Below, one piece after another: positions 27,038 to 34,596 of a DNA stretch of 55,534 nt. Under the pieces are notes generated by a model, which was not told the origin of the DNA, made no database searches, and saw nothing but the letters and a program-made list of their open reading frames with translations. Source of the DNA: an uncultured Verrucomicrobiales bacterium (GTDB lineage: Bacteria > Verrucomicrobiota > Verrucomicrobiia > Verrucomicrobiales > Akkermansiaceae); contig CASICJ010000036.1 in the NCBI GenBank assembly GCA_949373085.1, forward strand, positions 1-55,534. The letters are read 5' to 3'. The position numbers were made by a program, and so were the translations under genes. The number at the start of each line of letters is the position of its first letter. Within the stretch, counting starts at the first letter, position 1.

Positions 27038-27646
27038 ATGATTCGTCTTCTCATTTTCATCTTCTCCGGTTACATTCTTCACTCTGAAGAGCTCTCGCTA
27101 TTTCCCTCCGAATCCCTAGATGATTGGAACGCTAAAGGGAGTGCCAAGTGGTCCTACAAAAATGGCACCCTCTCAGGCGGTCAGGATGGCGACCCCAAGC
27201 GCTCTGGTCTCCTAATTTCTAAAGCGAAATATCAAGACTTCGATCTCAGTCTAGAATTCAAGATTGATGAACACGGGAAATATAACAGCGGTATCTATCT
27301 CCGCTATCATTCGGAACAAAAAGGCGATCGACTTCAAGTTAACATCGGCCGAGGTGCGGCGGATGAACCTGTGGGCCTCTACCTCAATGATTGGCTGGAC
27401 AAAGGAGACGCCAAAGATGAATTTCGCAAACCCAAAGTCTGGAATTCACTGCGAATAAAAGCTCTCGGCCCTCATATCCAGGTCTGGCTCAATGGTAGAA
27501 AAATCGTCGATTATCAAGACGCCAAGCGCCTCGCTAATCACCTCGCTCCAGGCCACCTCGCCATTCAAACCTATGGCGCCGAAGGCCACGCCGGCTGGAT
27601 CAAGTTTCGTAAAATGAGCGTCAAACCAGTTCACCAGAAGAACTAG
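27038..27646 (+). CDS. DUF1080 (3-keto-disaccharide hydrolase-like) secreted protein, short form
   Basis: 202 residues with signal peptide MIRLLIFIFSGYILHSEE. LamG-like DUF1080 features: FPSESLDDWNAKGSAKWSYK, GTLSGGQDGDPKRSGLLIS, FDLSLEFKIDEHGKYNSGIY, WNSLRIKALGPHIQVWLNGR and GHLAIQTYGAEGHAGWIKFR. It is shorter than the DUF1080 protein at 16.6-17.3 kb and only distantly similar. It lies 117 bp after the oxidoreductase gene on the same strand and may act with it on oxidised sugars. Confidence 0.85.
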   Translation: MIRLLIFIFSGYILHSEELSLFPSESLDDWNAKGSAKWSYKNGTLSGGQDGDPKRSGLLISKAKYQDFDLSLEFKIDEHGKYNSGIYLRYHSEQKGDRLQVNIGRGAADEPVGLYLNDWLDKGDAKDEFRKPKVWNSLRIKALGPHIQVWLNGRKIVDYQDAKRLANHLAPGHLAIQTYGAEGHAGWIKFRKMSVKPVHQKN

Positions 27647-27698
27647 AAACCGCTTAAAAAACGGCAGAAGCGAACTCATCCATCTGCCCGAAAAAATA

Positions 27699-27720
27699 GC
27701 CGCCTGAAAAATCCGGCGGC
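27699..27720. other. GC-rich hairpin between DUF1080 and ABC-F genes
   Basis: GCCGCC-N10-GGCGGC forms a 6-bp GC stem 53 bp after the DUF1080 stop. It has a T-run only on the minus-strand side (TATTTTTTC), where no gene ends. It may be a rho-aided stop for the DUF1080 transcript. The rest of 27,647-27,945 shows no gene. Confidence 0.35.
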
Positions 27721-27945
27721 CTCCGGTGCTCCAAGCCCGTCAACATAGATCGTTAGAGAGATTACCCGTGTTATTTGAAGAAAAGATCAATGCTTGGCTC
27801 CAGAGGGCCTATTATGGTTGTTAATTCCTTTAAAAGTGGCTCTCCCCCTCTAAATCGATCCGCAGCTTTAATATTAAGTTTTTACTTCAGATTTCCTCGT
27901 CGCTTTTTGATTCTAAATTTCGCCCGACTCGACTAACCCTCCCAC

Positions 27946-29925
27946 GTGCTCGCTGTCAAAAACCTCCGCGTGGAATTCGGACCCCGTGTGATCTTCAAAG
28001 ACCTTACCTTTTCTATCGGAGAAAGGGAGCGAATCGCTTTCGCTGGCCACAATGGAGCCGGAAAATCTACCCTTATGAAATGCATCGGAGAAGTCTTAGA
28101 ACCCAACGCCGGCGAAATCACCAAACCAAAGCACCACCGAATCGGTTATCTTCCCCAGGAAGGGATCCATATTAAGGGCATCTCACTTTATGAGGAAGTC
28201 GAATCCGCCTTTGCCGAAACCAAGGCCATTCAGGAAGATATCGAGAGATGCTCCACCGAGCTCGAGAAGCTTGATCCTCGCTCGGCGCCCTTCTCCGATC
28301 TACTCGATAAGATTGGAGAACTAGAACTCCGGCTCGATGGCCATGATCCCTCACGTATGAGGCCCAAAATTCAAGCCGTTCTGACTGGTCTCGGTTTCAA
28401 GCACGATGACTTTGATCGCGACTGCGGTGAATTCTCTGGTGGCTGGCAAATGCGTATCGCCATGGCTAAGCTCTTCCTTGCCGAACCGGAAGTCCTTCTT
28501 CTCGACGAACCAACCAACCACCTCGACATTAAAGCTCAGCGCTTCATGGAGTCCTACCTCCACAGCTACAAGGGCGCAATCATCCTCATCTCTCACGACC
28601 GCTCCATGATGGATGGCCTCACCACCCGTACTATCGCCTTCCACCATGGCCGCGCCGAAGAGTTTACAGGTAACTACTCATCTTACGAAACTCAGCTCAA
28701 GGAGCGTCAGGACAATCTGCGCAAACAAAAGATCAATCAAGATCGCGAAATCGCCAAAACAGAACAATTCATCAACCGCTTCCGTGCCCAAGCCAACAAA
28801 GCATCCCAAGTCCAATCTCGCATTAAGCAGCTCGCTAAGATCAAGCGTATCGAGATCGATGCCGAAGACTCGGTAATGTCTTTCCGCTTTCCAGATCCTC
28901 CTGCCTCCACTCACCTTGTCGCTAAGCTCGAAAATGCCGCACAACAATATGGCGAACTCAACGTCTTCCGAGACCTTAATCTTGAGGTCACTCGCGCGGA
29001 GAAAATTGCCATTGTTGGCCCAAATGGCGCAGGGAAATCGACCTTTTGTCGTATGATCACTGGCGAGGAAGCACCCTTCACAGGCGACCAAAACCTTGGG
29101 CCCAAGACTCTCCCGTCCTTCTTCAATCAAAACCACGCTGACGAACTCGACCCCACCCTGACGGTTTTAGAAACAGTCGAGCGAATCCAAACACGTGGCT
29201 CTAACATGTCTGCTCGTGACGTTCTCGGCTGCTTCCTTTTTAAAGGTGACGACGTTTTCAAAAAAATCGGCATCCTTTCTGGAGGCGAACGTTCACGGGT
29301 CGCTCTGGTCCGCATGCTCGTTCGCCCCGCAAACTTCCTGATTCTCGACGAACCTACAAACCACCTCGACATGCAGTCGCAGGACATTCTGCAAAAGGCT
29401 CTTATCGATTACCCAGGCACTCTCCTCATCGTATCCCACAACCGAGATTTCCTCGATCCCATCGTTCAAAAAACAATGGAATTCCGCCAAGGTTACGACC
29501 CACGCATGTTTGCGGGAAATCTCACCTACTACCTCGATAAAATCGAGGCTGAGGAGAGCGGCATAACGACTCCCGTTGTAAACTCCTCTGCTAACCCATC
29601 TCACTCAACGCCAAACCAACCTCAACTTTCCTCAAAAGAGCGCCGTAAGCGTGATGCCTCTATCCGTGAAAGGCGCAACAAAGTTCTCAAGCCTCTGCAG
29701 AACGAATTCACCTCTGTCGAAAAAGCGATTAACGAACTCGAATCTGCGCAAGCAACGCTCACCACCCACCTTGAGTCACCTGAAGTCATGGGAGATCCTG
29801 AGAAGCTTCGCGAAACCACCAATGCCTACGAGTCCATTTCCCAAAAACTCGAGAACGCCTATTCAAAATGGGAAGATCTAAGCGCCCAGATTGAAAAACT
29901 TGAAGCAGAACTCGATTCTGCATGA
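27946..29925 (+). CDS. ABC-F family ATPase
   Basis: 659 residues from GTG 27946. It has two ABC ATPase domains with no membrane segments. Domain 1: GHNGAGKSTLMKC (Walker A), GEFSGGWQMRIAMAKLF (signature), VLLLDEPTNHLD (Walker B). An interdomain linker (NLRKQKINQDREIAKTEQ) follows. Domain 2: GPNGAGKSTFCRM, GILSGGERSRVALVRML and FLILDEPTNHLD. The C-terminal 110 residues are charged and helical (SKERRKRDASIRERRNK), as in Uup/YheS-type proteins. ABC-F proteins act on the ribosome E site. No antibiotic-resistance specificity can be inferred. It stands alone and ends 53 bp before a convergent gene. Confidence 0.92.
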   Translation: MLAVKNLRVEFGPRVIFKDLTFSIGERERIAFAGHNGAGKSTLMKCIGEVLEPNAGEITKPKHHRIGYLPQEGIHIKGISLYEEVESAFAETKAIQEDIERCSTELEKLDPRSAPFSDLLDKIGELELRLDGHDPSRMRPKIQAVLTGLGFKHDDFDRDCGEFSGGWQMRIAMAKLFLAEPEVLLLDEPTNHLDIKAQRFMESYLHSYKGAIILISHDRSMMDGLTTRTIAFHHGRAEEFTGNYSSYETQLKERQDNLRKQKINQDREIAKTEQFINRFRAQANKASQVQSRIKQLAKIKRIEIDAEDSVMSFRFPDPPASTHLVAKLENAAQQYGELNVFRDLNLEVTRAEKIAIVGPNGAGKSTFCRMITGEEAPFTGDQNLGPKTLPSFFNQNHADELDPTLTVLETVERIQTRGSNMSARDVLGCFLFKGDDVFKKIGILSGGERSRVALVRMLVRPANFLILDEPTNHLDMQSQDILQKALIDYPGTLLIVSHNRDFLDPIVQKTMEFRQGYDPRMFAGNLTYYLDKIEAEESGITTPVVNSSANPSHSTPNQPQLSSKERRKRDASIRERRNKVLKPLQNEFTSVEKAINELESAQATLTTHLESPEVMGDPEKLRETTNAYESISQKLENAYSKWEDLSAQIEKLEAELDSA

Positions 29926-29977
29926 ATTCAACTTTCTAGATGGCTCTCGAAAAATCTCGATTCCCCCGATAAGGGGT

Positions 29978-31135
29978 CTAAGTCTCCGGATTCCAATATC
30001 CCGGAGCCCACCGAATCCCTTGAGGAGGAATCCGGTCACTCGCTCTCTTTCCATCCGATAAGCGGAAGACCTGCCCCATCGGGGTCTTTCCAAGTCGAGA
30101 ACCTTGAGTGTGTTTGCTATATCCCCAATGCTTTCCAAGCACCAAAAAGTCGAACCTGGTCAGCCGCCCCTTATCCACTGTAATCGAACCCTTAATCTTC
30201 CCCTCATAGCCCATTTCCCCATCAGACGAGCTGATAAGAAAATTCCCACTCACTTTTCCTTTTCCGTCCACCTTCAAAGACCATTCTTTAAGTTCATCCT
30301 TTTTCCAATCACGAGGTTCTCCCCTCGTGTTGTCACGGAGATGGAACTTCGCGATTCGAAGGGAAAGCCCGCCCGAGATTTGTCCGCCGCCAGAGACAAT
30401 GAGCTTCCCGAGTTTCTTCACTTCCGAATGCTGTAACCAAAGGTGATCCACCGCTGATAGATTTCCTATTTTATTCTCAGCAAGCTTTTGCAACCGCCCA
30501 TTTCTTTCCTCCAAACACCGGGTGTAAACTTTCACAATCTGCCCGTCTTTAGGTAATTCACGATAGAACCCCTGATCGTTCTTCCCATGTTCTGGGATAT
30601 CGACCAGCCGTTCGTCTTTGGAAAGCTTATCCCACTTTGATAAAGCATCCTTCATCATCGCTAAACGTTTTTCAGGTCCTCGATTGTTATTAAAACCCAG
30701 CAACTTTCCAGGCGCCGTAAAAATATAATGCCCCTGTTTGGTGTGAACACCTTTTCGTGGACTTTGATCTACCACCTTAGCGAAATATTCCCCCACTTTA
30801 TCCTTTCGCCTTCTCTGATACCAGTCATCAGCAGCTACCGTAACAAAATTCTCCTTAAGAAGCTTCTGCACCTCGGAATTTGCAAAGACCAACAACCTAT
30901 CAGCCACCCCGTTGTTTCAAACACAGCCAAGCGGATGCCCGTCCATCTCCCAAAGATAAATAGGCTTACCCGTCCGCGCAGCCTCTTTTCGAGCTTCCCA
31001 GAGATCAGTCTTCCAATCGATTTCGAGCCATGCCGACTCTACTTTTGAGGGGATAATTTCTTTGACCACAACCTCATCTGCTTGAGCCCCCAGAACGACT
31101 AAACCAATCAAAACTATCTGAAACAGATTGCACAT
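29978..31135 (-). CDS. secreted thioredoxin-like protein with in-frame TGA (candidate selenoprotein)
   Basis: One 385-codon frame from ATG 31135, interrupted only by TGA at 30919-30917 (codon 73). Signal peptide MCNLFQIVLIGLVVLGAQAD, then a thioredoxin-like segment WEARKEAARTGKPIYLWEMD, GHPLGCV, TGA, NNGVADRLLVFANSEVQKLL and NFVTVAADDWYQRR. The frame is unchanged across the TGA and the fold continues through it, so the TGA is likely read through, giving Cys71-x-Sec73. A GGU-loop hairpin starts 11 nt after the TGA. The C-terminal half (from about residue 200) is an unknown beta-rich domain. A misread TGG or TGC is the alternative. It is divergent from the DUF2237 operon. Confidence 0.7.
30887..30905 (-). 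promoter_or_regulatory. candidate bacterial SECIS hairpin of the thioredoxin-like gene
   Basis: In the mRNA, GGCUGAUA-GGU-UGUUGGUC folds into an eight-pair stem (four Watson-Crick, four G-U) with a GGU apical loop. The loop starts 19 nt after the UGA, close to the 18 nt of E. coli fdhF. The many G-U pairs make it weaker than the two UnbV elements. Confidence 0.45.
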
Positions 31136-31228
31136 TTCCAGCTTATACCCTCGAAGTCATCTTCCTTGCCAGCCAATATCGAGCTCACTCTGCTTGCCAG
31201 ATGGCAACACTCGTTCCAAGGTCATCCC

Positions 31229-31588
31229 ATGGCACACCTCAACGTCCTCGGAGAAGACCTTGCAACCTGTTCGACCAATCCCATGACCGGCTTCTTTCGT
31301 GATGGTTGCTGCCGAACTGGTGCAGGTGACCGCGGTCTTCATTGTGTTTGCGCGGTAATGACGCAGGAATTTCTAGAATTCAGCCGTAAGCAGGGCAATG
31401 ATCTCATGACTGCGCGACCTGAATTCTCTTTCCCCGGCCTCAAAGCTGGCGATCAATGGTGTCTTTGCGTTCTTCGCTGGAAAGAGGCTTTTGACCACGG
31501 CTGCGCGCCAAAAATCGATCTTAATGCCACTTCGGTAGTGGCCCTCGAATTCGTCGATCTTTTGGACCTTAGAAAAAACTCGGTCTGA
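31229..31588 (+). CDS. DUF2237 family protein
   Basis: 119 residues from ATG 31229 (MAHLNVLGEDLATCSTNPMT). The frame extends up to 31166, but family similarity begins at NVLGEDL. The sequence LATCSTNPMTGFFRDGCCRT, then GLHCVCAVMTQEFLEFSRKQ and GLKAGDQWCLCVLRWKEAFD, matches the highly conserved DUF2237 family, which has several invariant Cys. Function unknown; the Cys pattern suggests metal binding (inference). Its stop TGA overlaps the ATG of the DUF3293 gene, so the two are translationally coupled. Confidence 0.9.
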   Translation: MAHLNVLGEDLATCSTNPMTGFFRDGCCRTGAGDRGLHCVCAVMTQEFLEFSRKQGNDLMTARPEFSFPGLKAGDQWCLCVLRWKEAFDHGCAPKIDLNATSVVALEFVDLLDLRKNSV

Positions 31589-31974
31589 TGAAGGAAGATT
31601 ACCATCAAACTCAATTCGTCACCAGGCTTGAGGGAGCAAGCTCTCCCGATCACTTCTTCATCATCCCCGCGCATAATCCTTTCGGAAAAGTAACGTCCGA
31701 TGAAACGAACGACGAAAACAACACTCTTCTTCTCGAAGCCATCGAGGCTTCAAAGTGGAATTCCTTTCCCGTCACTGGCCAATGCGAAAAACACGCTGAG
31801 GCTGGGTATGGAATTAAGTGTTCCCGCGCCGAAGCGATCGTGCTGGGCAAGCAATTCCGACAAGACGCAATTTACGGAATCTGCAACGATCAAGTTGTCC
31901 TCGTCGACTGCCAGAATATCGAAGCAGATAAAGTGATCGGAACATGGTCCAAACTCCAAGCACCCACTTCATGA
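31588..31974 (+). CDS. DUF3293 family protein
   Basis: 128 residues from ATG 31588, overlapping the DUF2237 stop by one base. FFIIPAHNPFGKV near residue 25, DENNTLLLEAIEA, and KQFRQDAIYGI near the C-terminus fit the DUF3293 pattern (I-x-A-x-N-P, later G-Q-x-A-I/V). No function is known. The stop overlaps the next ATG in an ATGA arrangement, so it is part of a three-gene coupled operon with DUF2237 and a uracil-DNA glycosylase. Confidence 0.75.
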   Translation: MKEDYHQTQFVTRLEGASSPDHFFIIPAHNPFGKVTSDETNDENNTLLLEAIEASKWNSFPVTGQCEKHAEAGYGIKCSRAEAIVLGKQFRQDAIYGICNDQVVLVDCQNIEADKVIGTWSKLQAPTS

Positions 31975-32693
31975 GTAAACATTCTCTTATTGCTGCCGCT
32001 GATGATCTCCGAAAAGACCTGCGCGGTCTGGAATTTCCGGATCCTGTCGCTTACACTTACAATCCACTCGAATATGCTTGGGCTCGCCATTGCGACTACT
32101 TGAAAAAATTCGGAAGCGGAACCAAAAAGGTTCTCTTCCTCGGCATGAACCCCGGACCTTATGGCATGGCACAAACTGGCGTGCCCTTTGGGGAAATCCC
32201 TCACGTTCGCGATTGGATGGGTATCTCCGGCCCCGTTGACAAACCCGACCCCGAACACCCAAAGCGCCCGATCACCGGCTTCAACTGCGAACGCTCTGAA
32301 GTTTCAGGGCGACGCCTTTGGGGGCTATTCTCCGAGCTCTTTGATTCAGCCGAAGCCTTTTTCGAAAACCATTTTGTCGCAAACTTCTGTCCCCTTGTTT
32401 GGATGAAAGATACTGGAGCTAATCTCACACCGGACAAACTTCCACACGATTGTATGGAGCCGGTTGAAAAATCCTGCCGTGAATCGCTCGCCCGCATCAT
32501 CGAAATCCTCCAACCCGAAAAACTTATTGGGGTTGGAGCCTTTGCCGAAAAGCAACTCGCCTCGGTCAAGAATGACCAGCATCAACTCGGAAAGATTCTG
32601 CACCCTTCCCCGGCTTCCCCGGCTGCAAATCGCGACTTTGCCGGCACCGTCACTCGACAACTGGTCGAACTGGATATTATTGACAGCTTCTAG
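31971..32693 (+). CDS. SMUG1-type uracil-DNA glycosylase
   Basis: 240 residues from ATG 31971, which overlaps the DUF3293 stop. The frame goes up to 31944, but the coupled ATG is preferred. Motifs: VLFLGMNPGPYGMAQTGVPF (motif 1, with the catalytic Asn), PKRPITGFNCERSEVSGRRL, then ANFCPLVWMKDTGANLTPDK, and late GKILHPSPASPAANR (the His-Pro-Ser-Pro DNA-insertion loop). It excises uracil, and in homologues also 5-hydroxymethyluracil, from DNA. The link to the two DUF genes is unknown. Confidence 0.93.
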   Translation: MSKHSLIAAADDLRKDLRGLEFPDPVAYTYNPLEYAWARHCDYLKKFGSGTKKVLFLGMNPGPYGMAQTGVPFGEIPHVRDWMGISGPVDKPDPEHPKRPITGFNCERSEVSGRRLWGLFSELFDSAEAFFENHFVANFCPLVWMKDTGANLTPDKLPHDCMEPVEKSCRESLARIIEILQPEKLIGVGAFAEKQLASVKNDQHQLGKILHPSPASPAANRDFAGTVTRQLVELDIIDSF

Positions 32694-32830
32694 CGTCCGC
32701 CTCTGCTTTCCGTAACATGCCGCTTAGGTGAGTTGCGATCGTCACTTCTCTCATTCTGCGCTACTTCCTCAGCCACAATAACCAAAAAATAAAACTCTCA
32801 CGTCACCGAGAACGGATCAGCGTAAATGAT

Positions 32831-33808
32831 TCACTTGTCGGAACATAGGAGGTATTGGAAAGCCCTTCGGAATTTGGTAATCTTAGGAGAGATCACTACC
32901 TGACAATAACCTTGGCCCGGATTACGATTGTAATAGTCATCGTGATCTTCGGGAGCAGGATAAAATTCATCAAAGCTTTTCACTATTGTGACAATGTCAG
33001 ATTCAAAGGTGTCTGAAATCTCCTCCAAAAGATTCTCAGCGATCTGCTGTTCCTCAACGCTCCGGTAAAGAATGGTGCTGCGGTATTGGGTTCCGATATC
33101 AGCACCCTGAGCATTCAGCGTAGTCGGATCGTGGGTTCCCATATGAATCCGAAGGAGTTCCTCATAGCTCACCACTTTAGGGTCATAATTAATTTGGACT
33201 ACCTCAGCGTAGCCCGTCGCTCCTGTGCAAACCTCTTTGTAGGTCGGGTCAGCTGCCTCGCCGTCACTAAAACCACTCTGAACCGAACTCACGCCTTTCA
33301 CACTCCGAAAAACAGCCTCGGTACACCAGTAACACCCACCACCAAAAGTAGCGACAGCTTCGGTCTCCTCCACCCTTTTGAGAGCGACTGCATTCATACA
33401 GTAACGGAGACCACTCGGTGCTGGGCCATCAGGAAAAACATGTCCAAGATGCGCGTCACAGGCATTGCACAGAGTTTCGATACGCGTCATCCCCACCGTG
33501 CTATCTCCATGATAAGAGATCGCGTTTTCCTTCGCAGGTTGCGTAAAAGAAGGCCAACCTGTCCCACTGTTAAACTTCTCACCAGCATCAAATAATAAGG
33601 CGCCACAGCAGACACAGGCATACTTCCCCGGCTCAAATAATTCACACATCCCGGAGCTAAAGGGGCGTTCGGTTCCGTGTTGCCGGGTAACGTGAAACTG
33701 CTCCGCCGTAAGTTGCTCGCGCCATTCGTCTCCCGACTTCCGAACCCCACAATCAGGTTCAGGATTTCCATCCGTCGCAAAATTAATAATATTTTTCCAA
33801 GTTAACAT
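32831..33808 (-). CDS. msrBA: methionine sulfoxide reductase MsrB-MsrA fusion
   Basis: 325 residues. The N-terminal MsrB domain (1-145) has Zn ligands in CVCC (Cys65/Cys68) and CNAC (Cys114/Cys117), FNSGTGWPSF, and the catalytic Cys137 in LRYCMNAVALKR. The C-terminal MsrA domain (150-325) has FGGGCYWCTEAVFRSVKGV with the catalytic Cys159, GYAEVVQINYDP, THDPTTLNAQGADIGTQYRS and RNPGQGYCQVVI with a possible resolving Cys. It reduces both R- and S-methionine sulfoxide. No signal peptide, so it is cytoplasmic. The B-A order is less common than A-B. Confidence 0.95.
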   Translation of the reverse strand: MLTWKNIINFATDGNPEPDCGVRKSGDEWREQLTAEQFHVTRQHGTERPFSSGMCELFEPGKYACVCCGALLFDAGEKFNSGTGWPSFTQPAKENAISYHGDSTVGMTRIETLCNACDAHLGHVFPDGPAPSGLRYCMNAVALKRVEETEAVATFGGGCYWCTEAVFRSVKGVSSVQSGFSDGEAADPTYKEVCTGATGYAEVVQINYDPKVVSYEELLRIHMGTHDPTTLNAQGADIGTQYRSTILYRSVEEQQIAENLLEEISDTFESDIVTIVKSFDEFYPAPEDHDDYYNRNPGQGYCQVVISPKITKFRRAFQYLLCSDK

Positions 33809-33862
33809 TTCTGTATGAGTTTGACTCTTAGGAAGGAATCCTATTTCCCGAAAAATGCAAGA

Positions 33863-34552
33863 TTACCGGCGGCGGGCGAGCAAGATGCAATGGCGGGACC
33901 GCTTCGACTTCTCGTGGGGCTTGGAGGCAAACTCCTCGACCTGAAAACCAGCCTTGATCAAAAGCTTCTTAAATCGAGGAGCAGGTTCGGATAACCAGTA
34001 AGTAAGACATCCTTTCGCGGTAAGAACATTACGCAATTTATCAAGGAACTCCGGCGAGTAGAGCCGTGAGTTTCCAGATGTGATAAGATCATCCGGGGTA
34101 TTATCGATATCAAGGAGCAGTGAATCGTAAGAACCCAGATTCGTGTCGGAAATGATGTTGTAAAGATCGCCCTGAATAATGTGAGTCCGAGGATCTTCCA
34201 AGAGTGGCCCGTTGTACTCGACAAGGTGAGTCCGATTCCAATCGATCAGCGGAGGCATCAACTCGGCAACATCAACCGTCGCAGGGCTTCCCACCAATTC
34301 TAAAGTTCGCTTCAAGGTGAATCCCAAGCCAAGCCCACCGATCAAGACTTTAGGATGGCCGGGCCTCGATCCCTTCCCCTCTCTCAAAGCTTGGCACCCG
34401 TAATCAGCCAGCATCTGCTCAGAGTAGGTGAGCGCGGTACTCATCAACTCGAACCCGTTATACTTAAGATAAATTTTCCCGTCGTGCTTGTGGAGCGAAT
34501 AAATCGTGCCGTCCGGCATGGTGGACTCGGCAAGCTTAACGTAGGGTTTCAT
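33863..34552 (-). CDS. spermidine synthase-like SAM methyltransferase
   Basis: 229 residues with a Rossmann methyltransferase fold: KVLIGGLGLGFTLKRTLELV (SAM-binding Gly loop), ATVDVAELMPPLIDWNRTH (acidic ribose-binding residues) and YDSLLLDIDNTPDDL, near where spermidine synthases carry the catalytic Asp. It lacks the N-terminal beta domain of true spermidine synthases and may be a methyltransferase-like relative of unknown substrate. It is 55 bp upstream of msrBA on the same strand. Confidence 0.7.
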   Translation of the reverse strand: MKPYVKLAESTMPDGTIYSLHKHDGKIYLKYNGFELMSTALTYSEQMLADYGCQALREGKGSRPGHPKVLIGGLGLGFTLKRTLELVGSPATVDVAELMPPLIDWNRTHLVEYNGPLLEDPRTHIIQGDLYNIISDTNLGSYDSLLLDIDNTPDDLITSGNSRLYSPEFLDKLRNVLTAKGCLTYWLSEPAPRFKKLLIKAGFQVEEFASKPHEKSKRSRHCILLARRR

Positions 34553-34596
34553 CTCTAATGACCTTGTCCACTAAAGCCAGATGATCAAGGCAAACC

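Noticed and set aside
30891..30916. AACAAC/GUUGUU six-pair stem just after the thioredoxin-like TGA as the SECIS
   Set aside because: Its loop would begin 6 nt after the UGA with 14 unpaired bases, too close for a bacterial SECIS. The GGU-loop hairpin at 30887-30905 has a fitting distance.
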